Positions 28,074-37,484 of a stretch of 64,000 bases of DNA are shown here, piece by piece. The translations under genes were made by a program, and so were the position numbers. This stretch comes from Candidatus Pantoea varia (lineage in GTDB: Bacteria > Pseudomonadota > Gammaproteobacteria > Enterobacterales > Enterobacteriaceae): the NCBI RefSeq assembly GCF_900115075.1, contig NZ_FOVG01000004.1:310001-374000 (forward strand), written 5' to 3'. Under the pieces are notes generated by a model. That model was not told the DNA's origin. It did not search any database and was given only the letters and a program-made list of their open reading frames with translations. Position 1 is the first letter of the stretch. Each line of letters opens with the position of its first letter.

Positions 28074-30437
28074 ATGAAAAATATTCTGTTACTCATCCTG
28101 ATTATCTGCTCTGCCAGCGCGTTGGCAGAGGGAGGTTATGACACGGAGATGCTGAAAGCGCTGGGCTACGATGCCAGCGCCTCAGACCTGCTTAAAGAGG
28201 GTGCGCATTTTCTGCCAGGCGATCAGCCGCTCAGCATCGTGGTTAATGGGCAAAGCAAGGGCGTGCATATTATTCGCGTAGACTCGTCTGCCGCTCTCTG
28301 CTGGTCAGCACCGTTATTGCAAACCCTGGGCATCAACCCCGAGAGCTTTGAAAAAAACGACTCGTCCGACTGCCTGAAACCGCTCACCGACAGCCAAATC
28401 CAGATTGAGCAGCAGGTTGACCGCAGCAGTCTGGTACTGATGGTTCCTGTCACCCGTTTGTTGAGCGAGACCCAATATTCAGCTGGCGGCAAAGCGCTAA
28501 TCATCAACTACGATGGGCGTCGCTATCAATACCAGACACGCACCGGAGAGAATCACAACTCGCAAACATTAACATCCGAAGTTGGTGCTAATTTTAATAA
28601 CTGGATTTTTCGCAGCGGTCAGAGCTATTCCAGTTTGGATAACCGCAGCCAGTTCACCCGTCTTTACAGTTATGGTCAGCGCTCCATTCCCGGCTGGGCC
28701 TCGGTGGTGCAGATTGGTGAAATTACCTCCGATGATTCGCTCTTCTCCGGGATTAATCTGCTCGGTGCACAGATCGTGCCTGAACGTGATCTACAAAAGG
28801 GCGGCGGAAACCGGGTATCGCTGAATGTACTCATGTCACAGGCTGGAACAGCAGAGGTCTGGCAGAACAATGTGTTGCTGAAAACCTTTACCGTTACCGC
28901 CGGGATGAATCAACTGGATGAGATCCCAGCGCTTAACCAGCAGGACGATTTTATCGTCAAAATTCATGATCAAACGGGTCAGGTTCAGCAGCAGTCTATC
29001 CCCTATATTCAGGCACAATCGGACAGTGCGCTGGTGCAAACCGGTAGCTCACTGGCCGTAGGCCGTTTGCGTCTGACCCAGCAAGAATTTCCGCTGCTAC
29101 TGGGTTCAGGCTCTGTTTATCAGAATCACCGCCTGGCAGTAATGGCCGGTGGGCTGGTGAGCGAGAATTATCAGGCCGCTTCCTGGCGTACCACTCTGCG
29201 GTTGACCGAACGCCTGATGACCTCGTTCTCTCAGACAGCCTCTCTATCACAGGACACTGCCGACAGCACGGGCAAAAAACAGGGACTGAGTCATCAGCTA
29301 AGCGTTAATACGTTACTCACGCCGACACTGTCCCTGACAACCTCTGCCAACTTTCGTAGCCGTGACTACATGGATGCCGGCAGCTCATGGTCATCCAGAA
29401 AAACCACCGGGCAAAATGGACAAATCAAAACGCAATACGCGGTTGGGCTGAGCTACAGTCAGCCATGGCTGGGCGTTTTTTCCTTTTCCGGCAGCCAGTC
29501 GCAGAGCTGGAAAGGCCGGGAAAGTCTGGGTTATATGCTGGGCTGGGGCCGCGCGTTTGGAAAAGTTAACGTAAACCTTGGCATTCAGAAAAACCGTTTA
29601 AGTGACGATCGTCAGCGCAGTGACAGCCGCTATGTTTATCTCAACTTCTCGATCCCGCTGGGCAATAGCAGCAGTCTTCGCAGCTGGATCAATAGCAGCG
29701 AGAGTAAGACCCGTGCGGGTATTGGCTACGACAGCACCCCGAATGATAAATTTGCCTGGAGCCTGTCGAGTGAGAAAAGTCAGCAGCAGGATGCTTCTGT
29801 TGCTGGTTCTGCCACCTGGACCAATAAATATAGCCAGCTCAGCGGTGGTGCTTCGCACAGTGAAAGCAATAACAGCTTTAACGTAGGTGCTCGGGGTGGT
29901 GCCGTATTGCACAGTGAAGGCCTGACGTTTACACCACGTAAGGTTGGCGATACTTTTGGCATCATCTCACTAAACAGCGCGCAGCCTGACGTAGAAATTC
30001 GTACGCCAGGTGGCAAAGTCTGGAGCGACCGCAGCGGGCATGCTATCGCCACATGGAACCCGTGGCAGAAAAATACAGTGCAGATTGAAAATCAGAGCTT
30101 GCCCAAAAATGTTCAGATTATCAGTGGCATTGCCGATGTCATGCCCTACCGTGGCGCAGTGGTGCCTGTGATCCTGCCGGCCTTTACCGTACGTCGTGCG
30201 CTGGTGAGCTTCCCGGCGGGAGAGAGCCCGGCTCCAGGCAGCCCGGTAAAAAATGACAAAGGCATGTTGATTGGCTTTGTGAATGAGGATGGCACTCTGT
30301 TTTTTGACGATCTGCCCGCCGATCCCCTGTATGGCCAGTTGCGAAGTGGTAACCGCTGCACCCTCAATATTCTTACGCCCTGGTATGATGAGCCGGGCAC
30401 CCTTTATGCTTCACTTTCAGCGAGATGTGTACCATGA
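28074..30437 (+). CDS. Outer-membrane fimbrial usher
   Basis: This 787-residue usher has a short signal peptide, an N-terminal periplasmic domain that binds chaperone-subunit complexes, a beta-barrel with plug (for example LNVLMSQAGTAEVWQNNVLL, then many aromatic strands) and C-terminal domains with a Cys-containing end (LRSGNRCTLNIL and ASLSARCVP). The size is at the short end for ushers, consistent with the beta clade. Its stop overlaps the next start by four bases (ATGA), so the minor subunit is translationally coupled. Confidence 0.93.
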   Translation: MKNILLLILIICSASALAEGGYDTEMLKALGYDASASDLLKEGAHFLPGDQPLSIVVNGQSKGVHIIRVDSSAALCWSAPLLQTLGINPESFEKNDSSDCLKPLTDSQIQIEQQVDRSSLVLMVPVTRLLSETQYSAGGKALIINYDGRRYQYQTRTGENHNSQTLTSEVGANFNNWIFRSGQSYSSLDNRSQFTRLYSYGQRSIPGWASVVQIGEITSDDSLFSGINLLGAQIVPERDLQKGGGNRVSLNVLMSQAGTAEVWQNNVLLKTFTVTAGMNQLDEIPALNQQDDFIVKIHDQTGQVQQQSIPYIQAQSDSALVQTGSSLAVGRLRLTQQEFPLLLGSGSVYQNHRLAVMAGGLVSENYQAASWRTTLRLTERLMTSFSQTASLSQDTADSTGKKQGLSHQLSVNTLLTPTLSLTTSANFRSRDYMDAGSSWSSRKTTGQNGQIKTQYAVGLSYSQPWLGVFSFSGSQSQSWKGRESLGYMLGWGRAFGKVNVNLGIQKNRLSDDRQRSDSRYVYLNFSIPLGNSSSLRSWINSSESKTRAGIGYDSTPNDKFAWSLSSEKSQQQDASVAGSATWTNKYSQLSGGASHSESNNSFNVGARGGAVLHSEGLTFTPRKVGDTFGIISLNSAQPDVEIRTPGGKVWSDRSGHAIATWNPWQKNTVQIENQSLPKNVQIISGIADVMPYRGAVVPVILPAFTVRRALVSFPAGESPAPGSPVKNDKGMLIGFVNEDGTLFFDDLPADPLYGQLRSGNRCTLNILTPWYDEPGTLYASLSARCVP

Positions 30438-30976
30438 AACAGTGTTTTTATCTGGCGCTCGTATTGACCACCAGCTTTTGCAGCCTCGCCACTGCCCATG
30501 CCGCCTGCCAGATACAACTCAGTGAACCTCAGGTGAATTATGGTGCGATGACACGTGGCGAATTGGTGCAGCACTCTGGTAATTCACTGTCAGCCAATGA
30601 ACTGCAAATGGGGGATAAGCGTGATCTTGACCTCATGGTCACTTGCGACCGCCCCACGCTGCTCACCCTGAGCTTTAACGGGCCAGCTAAAGATGCCGAA
30701 AGTTACCGATTCGGCGAGCATGGAAGAGCCACGCTGACGCTGCACAACGTTATGATTGATGATCGCCCGGCATCTATCGAAAGTAATGGAAAACGCGAAT
30801 CGAAAATGGCCTTTGTTGCCAATAACACTCTGCGCTTCTGGAAGGATGATGCTCCGGCTATTGGATCTCTGCTGCGGGCCAGAGTCACCGTGACGACCTG
30901 GATCTCCTCTGGGGCGACCCGGGTCGGCGAAAGCCAGTATATGCAACTGGAAGGCAGTTTCGTCGCAGGTCAGTAA
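30434..30976 (+). CDS. Minor fimbrial subunit / adhesin candidate
   Basis: The 180-residue product has a signal peptide ending AHA and a mature start ACQIQLSEPQVNYGAMTRGE. Cys pairs in the first part and MVTCDRP resemble the major subunit. The last strand (GESQYMQLEGSFVAGQ) fits a chaperone-bound pilin. It is shorter than the major subunit and lies last in the operon, the usual place for a tip or assembly-limiting subunit; that role is inferred. The ATG at 30434 overlaps the usher stop. Confidence 0.82.
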   Translation: MKQCFYLALVLTTSFCSLATAHAACQIQLSEPQVNYGAMTRGELVQHSGNSLSANELQMGDKRDLDLMVTCDRPTLLTLSFNGPAKDAESYRFGEHGRATLTLHNVMIDDRPASIESNGKRESKMAFVANNTLRFWKDDAPAIGSLLRARVTVTTWISSGATRVGESQYMQLEGSFVAGQ

Positions 30977-31073
30977 CCTGGTGATACCCCATAATTATCT
31001 GCTGTCCCACCCTGTTTTCCCGCGCAAACCCCATGCTATCTTGTGGTTTTGATTTTTTCAGTGGGCAAAGTAG

Positions 31074-32171
31074 ATGACAAAGTTGCGGGTAGGGATCGTG
31101 TTTGGCGGGAAGTCGGCTGAGCATGAGGTGTCTTTACAGTCGGCCAAAAATATCCTTGAGGCGATCGACAAAACCAGGTTTGACGTGGTGTTGCTGGGCA
31201 TCGATAAGCAGGGACACTGGCGTCTTAACGATGCGTCGAACTTCTTACTTAACGCTGAAAATCCGGCGCTGATCGCGCTGAATCAAACCGCTGAAGATGT
31301 GGCGCTGGTGCCGGGTACGACTCAGCAGCAGATCATCACCCGCCACAACGCCCATCCGCTGTCGCAGATCGACGTCATCTTCCCGATTGTGCACGGTACG
31401 CTGGGTGAAGATGGCTCCCTTCAGGGCCTGCTGCGTATGGCCTCGCTACCCTTCGTCGGTTCCGACGTGCTAGGTTCGGCGGTCAGCATGGATAAAGATT
31501 TTACCAAGCGTTTGTTACGCGATGCCGGTCTCAACGTCGCGCCATGGCTGAGCGTCACTCAGGCACAACGCGCCCATCTGGATCCAGAGGCCGTGATTGC
31601 CCGCTTTGGACTGCCGCTATTTATCAAACCCGCCAACCAGGGTTCTTCAGTGGGCGTCAGCAAAGTGGATAGCATTGAAGAATTTGATGCTGCGCTGGCG
31701 CTGGCCTTCTCCTTTGACCGTAAAGTGCTGATTGAACAGGGTATCAAAGGTCGGGAAATTGAGTGTGCCGTGCTGGGCAACGATGCTCCCGAAGCCAGTC
31801 CCTGCGGAGAAGTGGTGGTGCATGACGCCTTCTACTCGTATGACACCAAATATATCTCTGAGAGCGGTGCGCAGACGGTGGTCCCGGCGGCTATTGCAGC
31901 GGAAACCAGCGAGGCGATTCGTGAGGTTGCCATCAAAGCCTTCTCCGCGCTGGAGTGCTTTGGCATGGCGCGCGTCGATGTATTCCTGACCGACGATGGC
32001 GAGATTATCGTCAATGAAGTCAATACTCTACCCGGCTTCACCAATATCAGTATGTATCCGAAACTCTGGCAGGCAGCCGGACTCAGCTATCAGGATCTGA
32101 TCAGCCGTCTGATCGACCTGGCGATTGAGCGCCACCAGCAGGCCAGCACTCTGAAAAGCAGCGTCAGCTAA
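31074..32171 (+). CDS. ddlA: D-alanine--D-alanine ligase A
   Basis: Ddl joins two D-alanines with ATP for the peptidoglycan stem peptide. The 365-residue protein follows E. coli DdlA rather than DdlB in length and sequence: it starts [20 protein letters not shown], has the ATP-grasp segment [14 protein letters not shown], and the metal- and substrate-binding [20 protein letters not shown]. It stands alone outside the mur cluster. Its leader follows the fimbrial operon by about 100 bases. Confidence 0.96.
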   Translation: MTKLRVGIVFGGKSAEHEVSLQSAKNILEAIDKTRFDVVLLGIDKQGHWRLNDASNFLLNAENPALIALNQTAEDVALVPGTTQQQIITRHNAHPLSQIDVIFPIVHGTLGEDGSLQGLLRMASLPFVGSDVLGSAVSMDKDFTKRLLRDAGLNVAPWLSVTQAQRAHLDPEAVIARFGLPLFIKPANQGSSVGVSKVDSIEEFDAALALAFSFDRKVLIEQGIKGREIECAVLGNDAPEASPCGEVVVHDAFYSYDTKYISESGAQTVVPAAIAAETSEAIREVAIKAFSALECFGMARVDVFLTDDGEIIVNEVNTLPGFTNISMYPKLWQAAGLSYQDLISRLIDLAIERHQQASTLKSSVS

Positions 32172-32191
32172 TTGAATCTGGCGGCGTGGCG

Positions 32192-33613
32192 TTAAGCCAC
32201 GTCGCTGGTAATGGCGCGGTAGTTAACCGGTGAAGTCTGATTACGGCCATTGCGTTTCGACAGATAGAGATTTTTATCCGCCGCGGAGATGAGCCGGTTG
32301 ATTACGCGGTGCCACTCCGCCGCCTCACCGGCACAGCCATGTGACAGCCCCAGACTGACCGTCACCGTGGCCGTACTGCCCTGCAGCCAGAACTTCTCTT
32401 TCGCCATCTTCTGGCGGATGCTTTCGGCAAGGAAATAGAGCTTTTCGGGGTTCTGATCAAACAGCACCACTACAAATTCTTCTCCGCCAAAACGGCAGAT
32501 GCGCCCTTCTTTACCGACGACCCGCTGCATCCGGCGCGCGATCTCTTCCAGCACGCTGTCGCCCGCATCATGACCAAAGTTGTCATTAATCGCCTTGAAA
32601 TAGTCGACATCTAACAGGATCAGGCCCACTTTGCGATCCGGGAAAATAGGCTCCGCGCGCAGGCTTTCATATAAGCCGGAACGCGACAGCAGCCGGGTCA
32701 GGAAATCGTAATTCGCGCGCAGTGCCAGCCGCTGATTCAGCTGGCGAATCGCATCCATGCTCGCGGCCACAATCAGTGGGCTGATTGCGATGGTCGCCAC
32801 GCCCAGCCGCGCTGAGGTCAGATGGCTGATCGGCAGCAGCGTGTCATCGCCCCCAATATTCATTACCCCATGAGAGACCAGAATGATCTCAGCGATGCCG
32901 GCCAGCAGAATGACCAGGCTGGTCAGCGGCATCGGCAACACGATGGCGCACCACACCAGCGCCGGAACCGGCAACGTCAGGCTGCCCGCGACGCCCATCA
33001 TCGTCCCAATCATCATCGAAAGGACTACGGCAACCACCGGTGCCAGCTTGCGCATCTGTAAAAACTGGCGGGGCGACAGAGACGACCAGTCGCGCGTCAG
33101 TAAAAAGGGCAGCACCATTAGCCCGGTGGAGAACTGCTCGCTGAACCAGTCACCCCACGCCGTCGCCAGTCCGGCTGCGAAATCAGCCTGCTGAGCCAGT
33201 GCCCCCCAGCTGGCACAGGCCAGCGCGGCCAGCAGGCAGGCCGGGAAAATGCGCAGCACATTGGTAATACGTTCGCTGCCGGAGTCGTGCTGAAGATGCT
33301 TTACCAGCAGCGTCACCGCCACCAGCACAAACAGCAGGTTCGCCAGGTTGAGAGTAAAAGCAGAGAGCGCCCAGCCTGAAAACACGGTGTCGTTAAACAC
33401 CATCGCGGCAAAGATGATGAGGTAAGAGCGGGTCCGATGCAGAAAAGGGTTCCGGACGATGACACCCGTGACGATCGCGTTGACCGGCCAGAACAGTGAC
33501 AGCTCCTGTGGGATGCGCAGGTGTCCGCCGATAAAGCTAAATAGCAACGTGACTAAAAACAGCGAAAATACGTTCTTCTTAGCGTTGTGCTCTTCAAACA
33601 GCTGCATGCGCAT
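32192..33613 (-). CDS. Membrane-bound diguanylate cyclase (MASE1-like, GGDEF)
   Basis: About eight hydrophobic segments fill residues 15-290, resembling the MASE1 sensory module. The GGDEF domain covers about 300-455 with the active-site motif RFGGEEFVVV and the metal site LLDVDYFKAINDNFGHDAG, so it should synthesise cyclic di-GMP from GTP. The RxxD inhibitory site expected five residues before GGEEF is not present (KEGRICRF), so product inhibition may be absent. Two Met codons, 33613 and 33607, are possible starts. It is convergent with ddlA. Signal sensed unknown. Confidence 0.9.
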   Translation of the reverse strand: MRMQLFEEHNAKKNVFSLFLVTLLFSFIGGHLRIPQELSLFWPVNAIVTGVIVRNPFLHRTRSYLIIFAAMVFNDTVFSGWALSAFTLNLANLLFVLVAVTLLVKHLQHDSGSERITNVLRIFPACLLAALACASWGALAQQADFAAGLATAWGDWFSEQFSTGLMVLPFLLTRDWSSLSPRQFLQMRKLAPVVAVVLSMMIGTMMGVAGSLTLPVPALVWCAIVLPMPLTSLVILLAGIAEIILVSHGVMNIGGDDTLLPISHLTSARLGVATIAISPLIVAASMDAIRQLNQRLALRANYDFLTRLLSRSGLYESLRAEPIFPDRKVGLILLDVDYFKAINDNFGHDAGDSVLEEIARRMQRVVGKEGRICRFGGEEFVVVLFDQNPEKLYFLAESIRQKMAKEKFWLQGSTATVTVSLGLSHGCAGEAAEWHRVINRLISAADKNLYLSKRNGRNQTSPVNYRAITSDVA

Positions 33614-33815
33614 ACATCCGGACCTTGTCGCAGAGAGGCTGGCTGTCCACGTCAGCCTGCACAGGCGCGTGGTGTCAGAATGATTAAATCCTGGATACCC
33701 TCAATGTCATCCGGCGATCAACCCCCCTTCATGGGGTGACTCAGGAAAGTGACCCTGAAGAGTCTAACTCCATCAGATGACAGTAAAAATTGGGGCCTCA
33801 TTATGCCTCGCAAAT

Positions 33816-33847
33816 AAAAAAATCGGATATCCGAGATATCCGATTTT
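33816..33847. terminator. Strong bidirectional terminator downstream of sulP
   Basis: The 13-base arms aaaatcggatatc and gatatccgatttt have a cga loop and A/T flanks. It lies between the 5' end of the cyclase gene and the 3' end of the SulP gene, and terminates the minus-strand SulP transcript. Confidence 0.9.
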
Positions 33848-33881
33848 TGCCTCTCAAACGACTTTACCGTTGCGTTTAGCG

Positions 33882-35357
33882 CTATTTTACCGCAACCGGC
33901 CACTGACTCAGGCGAATGCCGCGTTTGTCGGCGTTATCGCCAAAATCTTTCAGCACCGCTTTGACGTCGGGATCGATATATTCCGCGTTGTCGTTATCAA
34001 CGATGACCACGCTGTTCTCCGGGATCTCATCCAGCAATCCCTGCAGCTTTGGATTGTGCATAAAGGTCAGGTTTTGCTGAAAGCGCAGCACGTAGTGGTC
34101 GTCATAGCGGGTGAGCTGCAGTGCGTTGCGATGGCTTTTGTAGATGCTGTAGAGGATCTGCGTGGCGATACCGATGCCAATACCGACCAACATACCCAGC
34201 GTGATAATCCCAACGATGGTGGCCAGAAACGGCACGTACTGCTGTGCGCCCATCCGGAACTGCTCAACGAACAGTCGCGGTGTCGCCAGCTTATAACCGG
34301 TGTAAAGCAACACAGCAGCAAGGCTGGCCAGCGGAATGGCGTTCAGCATCTCGCTGAACCACATGCCGCAAATCAGCAGCAGCACACCGTGAATGAAGAT
34401 CGACAGTTTGGTCTGCGCGCCCGCACTGACGTTAACCGAGCTGCGCACTATCACCGCCGTTATCGGCATCGCACCAAGGAAACCCGCCGCGAGGTTACCG
34501 ATGCCCTGCGCGAACATCTCTTTGTTGGGCGACGGCGCGGGCGTCTGAGGACGCAGTTTTTTCAGCGCCTCCTGACTCAGCAAGGTCTCCAGACTGGCGA
34601 CCAGTGCCAGCGTTACAGCAACCACCCAGACCTGTGGATTCTGCCAGGCCATCCAGTCGGGCGTTTCCAGTTCAGCCATCAGCGCGGAGACGCTGTCAAA
34701 AGCGGGCAACGAAATACGCGCCAGTCCCTGGGTCATCTCAGGGAAGAATCGCCCGCCTGCCACCGTAGCCAGGCAGCCGATCAGTACGGCTATCAGCGGG
34801 CCGGGGATCCAGGCCAGCGCTTTGATGCGTTTCACCGGCGCGGTGGTCCAGAGACATAAAATGGCTAATCCAACACCCGCTACCAGGATTGCGGGCAGCG
34901 AAAAGGTCATCTCGCCGGTCACCAGTGATACCAGCTCCGCATCGCCAGCGGCGCCCAGCGCCACCGGAATCTGCTGCATGATCAGCAGCAAACCGATTGC
35001 CGCCAGCATCCCTTTGATGACGCTGCCCGGCACCAGCGAGATAAACCGTCCGGCGCGCAGCAGGCCAAACAGACATTGCAGTGCCCCCGCGATAATCAGC
35101 GCGGTGAGAAAGGCGGAAAAGCTGCCCAGTGATGCCATTGAGGCAACAACGATGGTGACCAGGCCCGCCGCCGGGCCGCTGACGGCAAACCGCGACGGAC
35201 TCAGCGAGGTGACCACCAGGCCGCCAATCACACCGGTCAGCAGACCGGCAAACGGCGGTAATCCGCTGGCCTGGGCGATGCCAAGACAGAGCGGTAAGGC
35301 GACCAGAAACACCACCAGACCCGCCGGGATGTCGCGGCGCAGGGTATCGAGGTTCAT
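33882..35357 (-). CDS. SulP family anion transporter
   Basis: This 491-residue inner-membrane protein has about 12 hydrophobic segments. The SulP opening IPAGLVVFLVALPLCLGIAQ and the motif PITAVIVRSSVNVSAGAQTK are present. A short STAS-like cytosolic domain covers about residues 405-491. Its start overlaps the stop of a carbonic anhydrase gene by four bases, so bicarbonate (or another anion) uptake linked to CO2 hydration is the likely role, as proposed for other SulP-carbonic anhydrase pairs. Sulfate transport cannot be excluded. Confidence 0.9.
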   Translation of the reverse strand: MNLDTLRRDIPAGLVVFLVALPLCLGIAQASGLPPFAGLLTGVIGGLVVTSLSPSRFAVSGPAAGLVTIVVASMASLGSFSAFLTALIIAGALQCLFGLLRAGRFISLVPGSVIKGMLAAIGLLLIMQQIPVALGAAGDAELVSLVTGEMTFSLPAILVAGVGLAILCLWTTAPVKRIKALAWIPGPLIAVLIGCLATVAGGRFFPEMTQGLARISLPAFDSVSALMAELETPDWMAWQNPQVWVVAVTLALVASLETLLSQEALKKLRPQTPAPSPNKEMFAQGIGNLAAGFLGAMPITAVIVRSSVNVSAGAQTKLSIFIHGVLLLICGMWFSEMLNAIPLASLAAVLLYTGYKLATPRLFVEQFRMGAQQYVPFLATIVGIITLGMLVGIGIGIATQILYSIYKSHRNALQLTRYDDHYVLRFQQNLTFMHNPKLQGLLDEIPENSVVIVDNDNAEYIDPDVKAVLKDFGDNADKRGIRLSQWPVAVK

Positions 35358-35989
35358 AGTGAAGGCTCCTCTGCAGATTGATGAATCAGCTCTTTGAGAT
35401 GGCCGGAGCGCAGGTCATAAACACAACCAAACACCTCCAGTTCCTGGCCGGATTGCCAGATTTGCCGGACTGGCTCAGATTTCACCAGTCTGGCGAATTG
35501 CGCCTTAACGTTGGCCTCAACCAGCCGATCGAGCTGTTCACCCGGCTCCGCGTCTGAGGCGGGACTTTCTGCCAGCCCCTCCTGAATATCATGACGCAGT
35601 GTCTGAATGCGTCTCGCCAGCGCGCTCTCCTGCCCGTCCAGCACGCTGCCCGGCAGGTTTTGCGCAGCTTCTACCCCACCGCAGCCATAATGGCCGCTTA
35701 ATACGATGCGTTTAACACCGAGAAAGAAAAGCGCGTATTGCAGCACGCTCAGTAAATTGTCGTCATCCTCAATCACCATATTGGCGATATTACGATGCAC
35801 AAAGAGTTCGCCAGGATGGGAGCCGGTTAATACCTCAGCCGGAACGCGACTATCAGAACACCCTATCCAGAGTGAGTGCGGCTTTTGCTGATGAAGGAAA
35901 TTTTTAAAATAGTCCGGATTACGCTGGCGGCGCTGTAATGCCCAACTGCGATTTTTCGCTAATAAGGGTTTAAGTGTCGTCACATTCAT
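35354..35989 (-). CDS. Beta-class carbonic anhydrase
   Basis: The enzyme interconverts CO2 and bicarbonate. The zinc ligands are visible in CSDSRVP (Cys and Asp) and GHYGCGG (His and Cys). The 211-residue length from the Met at 35989 (MNVTTLKPLLAKNRSW) fits the Can/CynT type. A longer frame to 36166 would add a hydrophobic 59-residue extension with no counterpart in the family and is not favoured. It is the first gene of a two-gene unit with the SulP transporter, overlapping it by four bases. Confidence 0.94.
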   Translation of the reverse strand: MNVTTLKPLLAKNRSWALQRRQRNPDYFKNFLHQQKPHSLWIGCSDSRVPAEVLTGSHPGELFVHRNIANMVIEDDDNLLSVLQYALFFLGVKRIVLSGHYGCGGVEAAQNLPGSVLDGQESALARRIQTLRHDIQEGLAESPASDAEPGEQLDRLVEANVKAQFARLVKSEPVRQIWQSGQELEVFGCVYDLRSGHLKELIHQSAEEPSL

Positions 35990-36470
35990 CTTCTCTCTAC
36001 TACCGGGATGTCGCATCCTGGCTAACCACAAAGTGTATCGGCTCACAAATAAAGCGTGAGCCGCCAGGCAAATAAGAACTAAGTCACAGAAAAAGGTTAT
36101 AGCCGCTAACCATTGCCAATGCACGGGCAATATTTCACAGCACGTCACCCTCGCGGCTTTTGTCAATTCACCGTCAGTAAGAGTCAGGGTTAAGTAAATT
36201 TAATTAAGCAGGAGAGAGCGAAATAATGAAACGGGCTGCAATTTAAAGTTATTTAAATCAACAACATAAAACAATAAATATAATAAACTAAAGTTATTGC
36301 TGACAAATAAATACAAGCATTAACAGAGTGGATATTGACTGCCATACCAACCCTCTCCCTTTTTACCAGGAATACTCTTAATTAAAAAATTAACCATTAG
36401 CACAATCCACCGGCTTAATTGCTTAAAGCCAGTCAGATAGACCTGTACTGAGTTAAGAATGGAGCAAGAG
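35990..36470. other. Long AT-rich intergenic stretch
   Basis: About 480 bases separate the carbonic anhydrase start from a small plus-strand ORF. The part near 36180-36470 is strongly AT-rich. It must hold the carbonic anhydrase promoter on the minus strand and may hold a promoter for the small transcript on the plus strand, but no convincing -35/-10 pair was found. A six-codon frame with a good AGGAG site near 36210 is too short to call. Confidence 0.5.
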
Positions 36471-36518
36471 ATGATTAATTTAATTTGCAGGAAAATAGTG
36501 ACAGCAGTAAGTAAATAA
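36471..36518 (+). CDS. Possible 15-residue small protein
   Basis: ATG at 36471 follows GGAGCAAGAG, with GGAG six bases away, and opens a 15-codon frame MINLICRKIVTAVSK. An intrinsic terminator lies 17 bases after the stop, as expected for a short independent transcript. The peptide is amphipathic to hydrophobic with a basic end. I do not recognise it. It could also be a small RNA whose terminator is the only functional element. Confidence 0.35.
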   Translation: MINLICRKIVTAVSK

Positions 36519-36534
36519 GGACCAATTATAAACA

Positions 36535-36559
36535 GAGCCTGAACGAGCAGGCTCTTTTT
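36535..36559 (+). terminator. Terminator of a small plus-strand transcript
   Basis: The stem gagcct / aggctc with an eight-base loop is followed by five T residues on the plus strand. No annotated plus-strand gene precedes it apart from the 15-codon ORF. On the minus strand it could also end the phosphatase transcript, but there is only a weak T run in that direction. Confidence 0.75.
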
Positions 36560-36568
36560 CTTGACGAA

Positions 36569-37381
36569 TTATTTACCGTTCCAGCTTTGCAGGCGTGATT
36601 CCCGCACTGAGAGCTGCTGCTCCGGCGTCAGCTTATTGTAGTTTTCCGCCATTCCGCTCTCCCAGTCGCCGTAGAGTGGATTGGGCAGCACGATGAACTG
36701 CGTACCAAACTGCTGATGGTTGAGATTCACGAAATCGCGACGCGTCTGATTACCCTTATGCCAGGTCGCCCCACCGAAATCGTTGAGGTTATCGCCGACG
36801 TAGAGCACCACGTTATAGCCCGCGTTTTTGATGGCATCGAAACGCGCCTGCTTGTTGGAGCTGTCGGTATTCAGACGTACCGTTTTATCGCTGACATTCG
36901 GGAAACCGAGCTGCTGCATGTTGGCGACCGTGGCAGCGTAATCTTTCTGATCGCGGTTCGACACATAGAACAGCGTGCCGCCATTCTCTGTCACATGACG
37001 TGCGAACTCAACCGCGCCAGGCACCGCTTTCGCCTGACGCGCCTGCGTCCAGGCTGACCAGGTTTTGCTGCTGAACGGCTGGCCATTCTTCGCCTGCCAT
37101 GCACTGTAGGCGCTGTTATCCAGCATGGTTTCATCCAGATCGACAATCACCGCTTTGGGTTTGCCGGTCAGTGACGGCGCCTGATCAAACGCCATGCGCG
37201 CGGTGTTAAATGCCTGCCAGGTCAGCGCCTGATATTCGCCAGACTGCTGGAACCAGTTTACCGCCAGCACCGATTGCTGGCCGAGTTGCTGTTGCGCGGT
37301 CTGATGTGTCGACGAGGCGCAGCCGGTCAGGAGCAGCGCGACCAGTCCGGATGCTGCGAGTTTTGCGGAGGTTTTCATCAT
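36569..37381 (-). CDS. e(P4)-type 5'-nucleotidase / acid phosphatase lipoprotein
   Basis: This 270-residue protein starts with a lipoprotein signal peptide whose lipobox is LLTGC (Cys near 21). It has the class C acid phosphatase (HAD) motif VIVDLDETMLDNSAY with both catalytic Asp residues, FYVSNRD as motif II and GDNLNDFG as the C-terminal acidic motif. Haemophilus e(P4) is the best-studied member; it dephosphorylates nucleotides such as NMN at the outer membrane. Two adjacent Met codons (37381, 37378) are possible starts. It is divergent from the YfiH-like gene. Confidence 0.93.
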   Translation of the reverse strand: MMKTSAKLAASGLVALLLTGCASSTHQTAQQQLGQQSVLAVNWFQQSGEYQALTWQAFNTARMAFDQAPSLTGKPKAVIVDLDETMLDNSAYSAWQAKNGQPFSSKTWSAWTQARQAKAVPGAVEFARHVTENGGTLFYVSNRDQKDYAATVANMQQLGFPNVSDKTVRLNTDSSNKQARFDAIKNAGYNVVLYVGDNLNDFGGATWHKGNQTRRDFVNLNHQQFGTQFIVLPNPLYGDWESGMAENYNKLTPEQQLSVRESRLQSWNGK

Positions 37382-37484
37382 TTCATCCTTAAGGTGAGAA
37401 AGGTCTGAGGAGAAGCTTCAAAAATGTAGCAGTTAACGTAAGCTGTGGGCAGCCCAACGCACGCTGTTATAACAGGAGATTCTT

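Noticed and set aside
35990-36166. N-terminal extension of the carbonic anhydrase to 36166
   Set aside because: The extra 59 residues are hydrophobic and unlike the family; the Met at 35989 gives a typical length and start.
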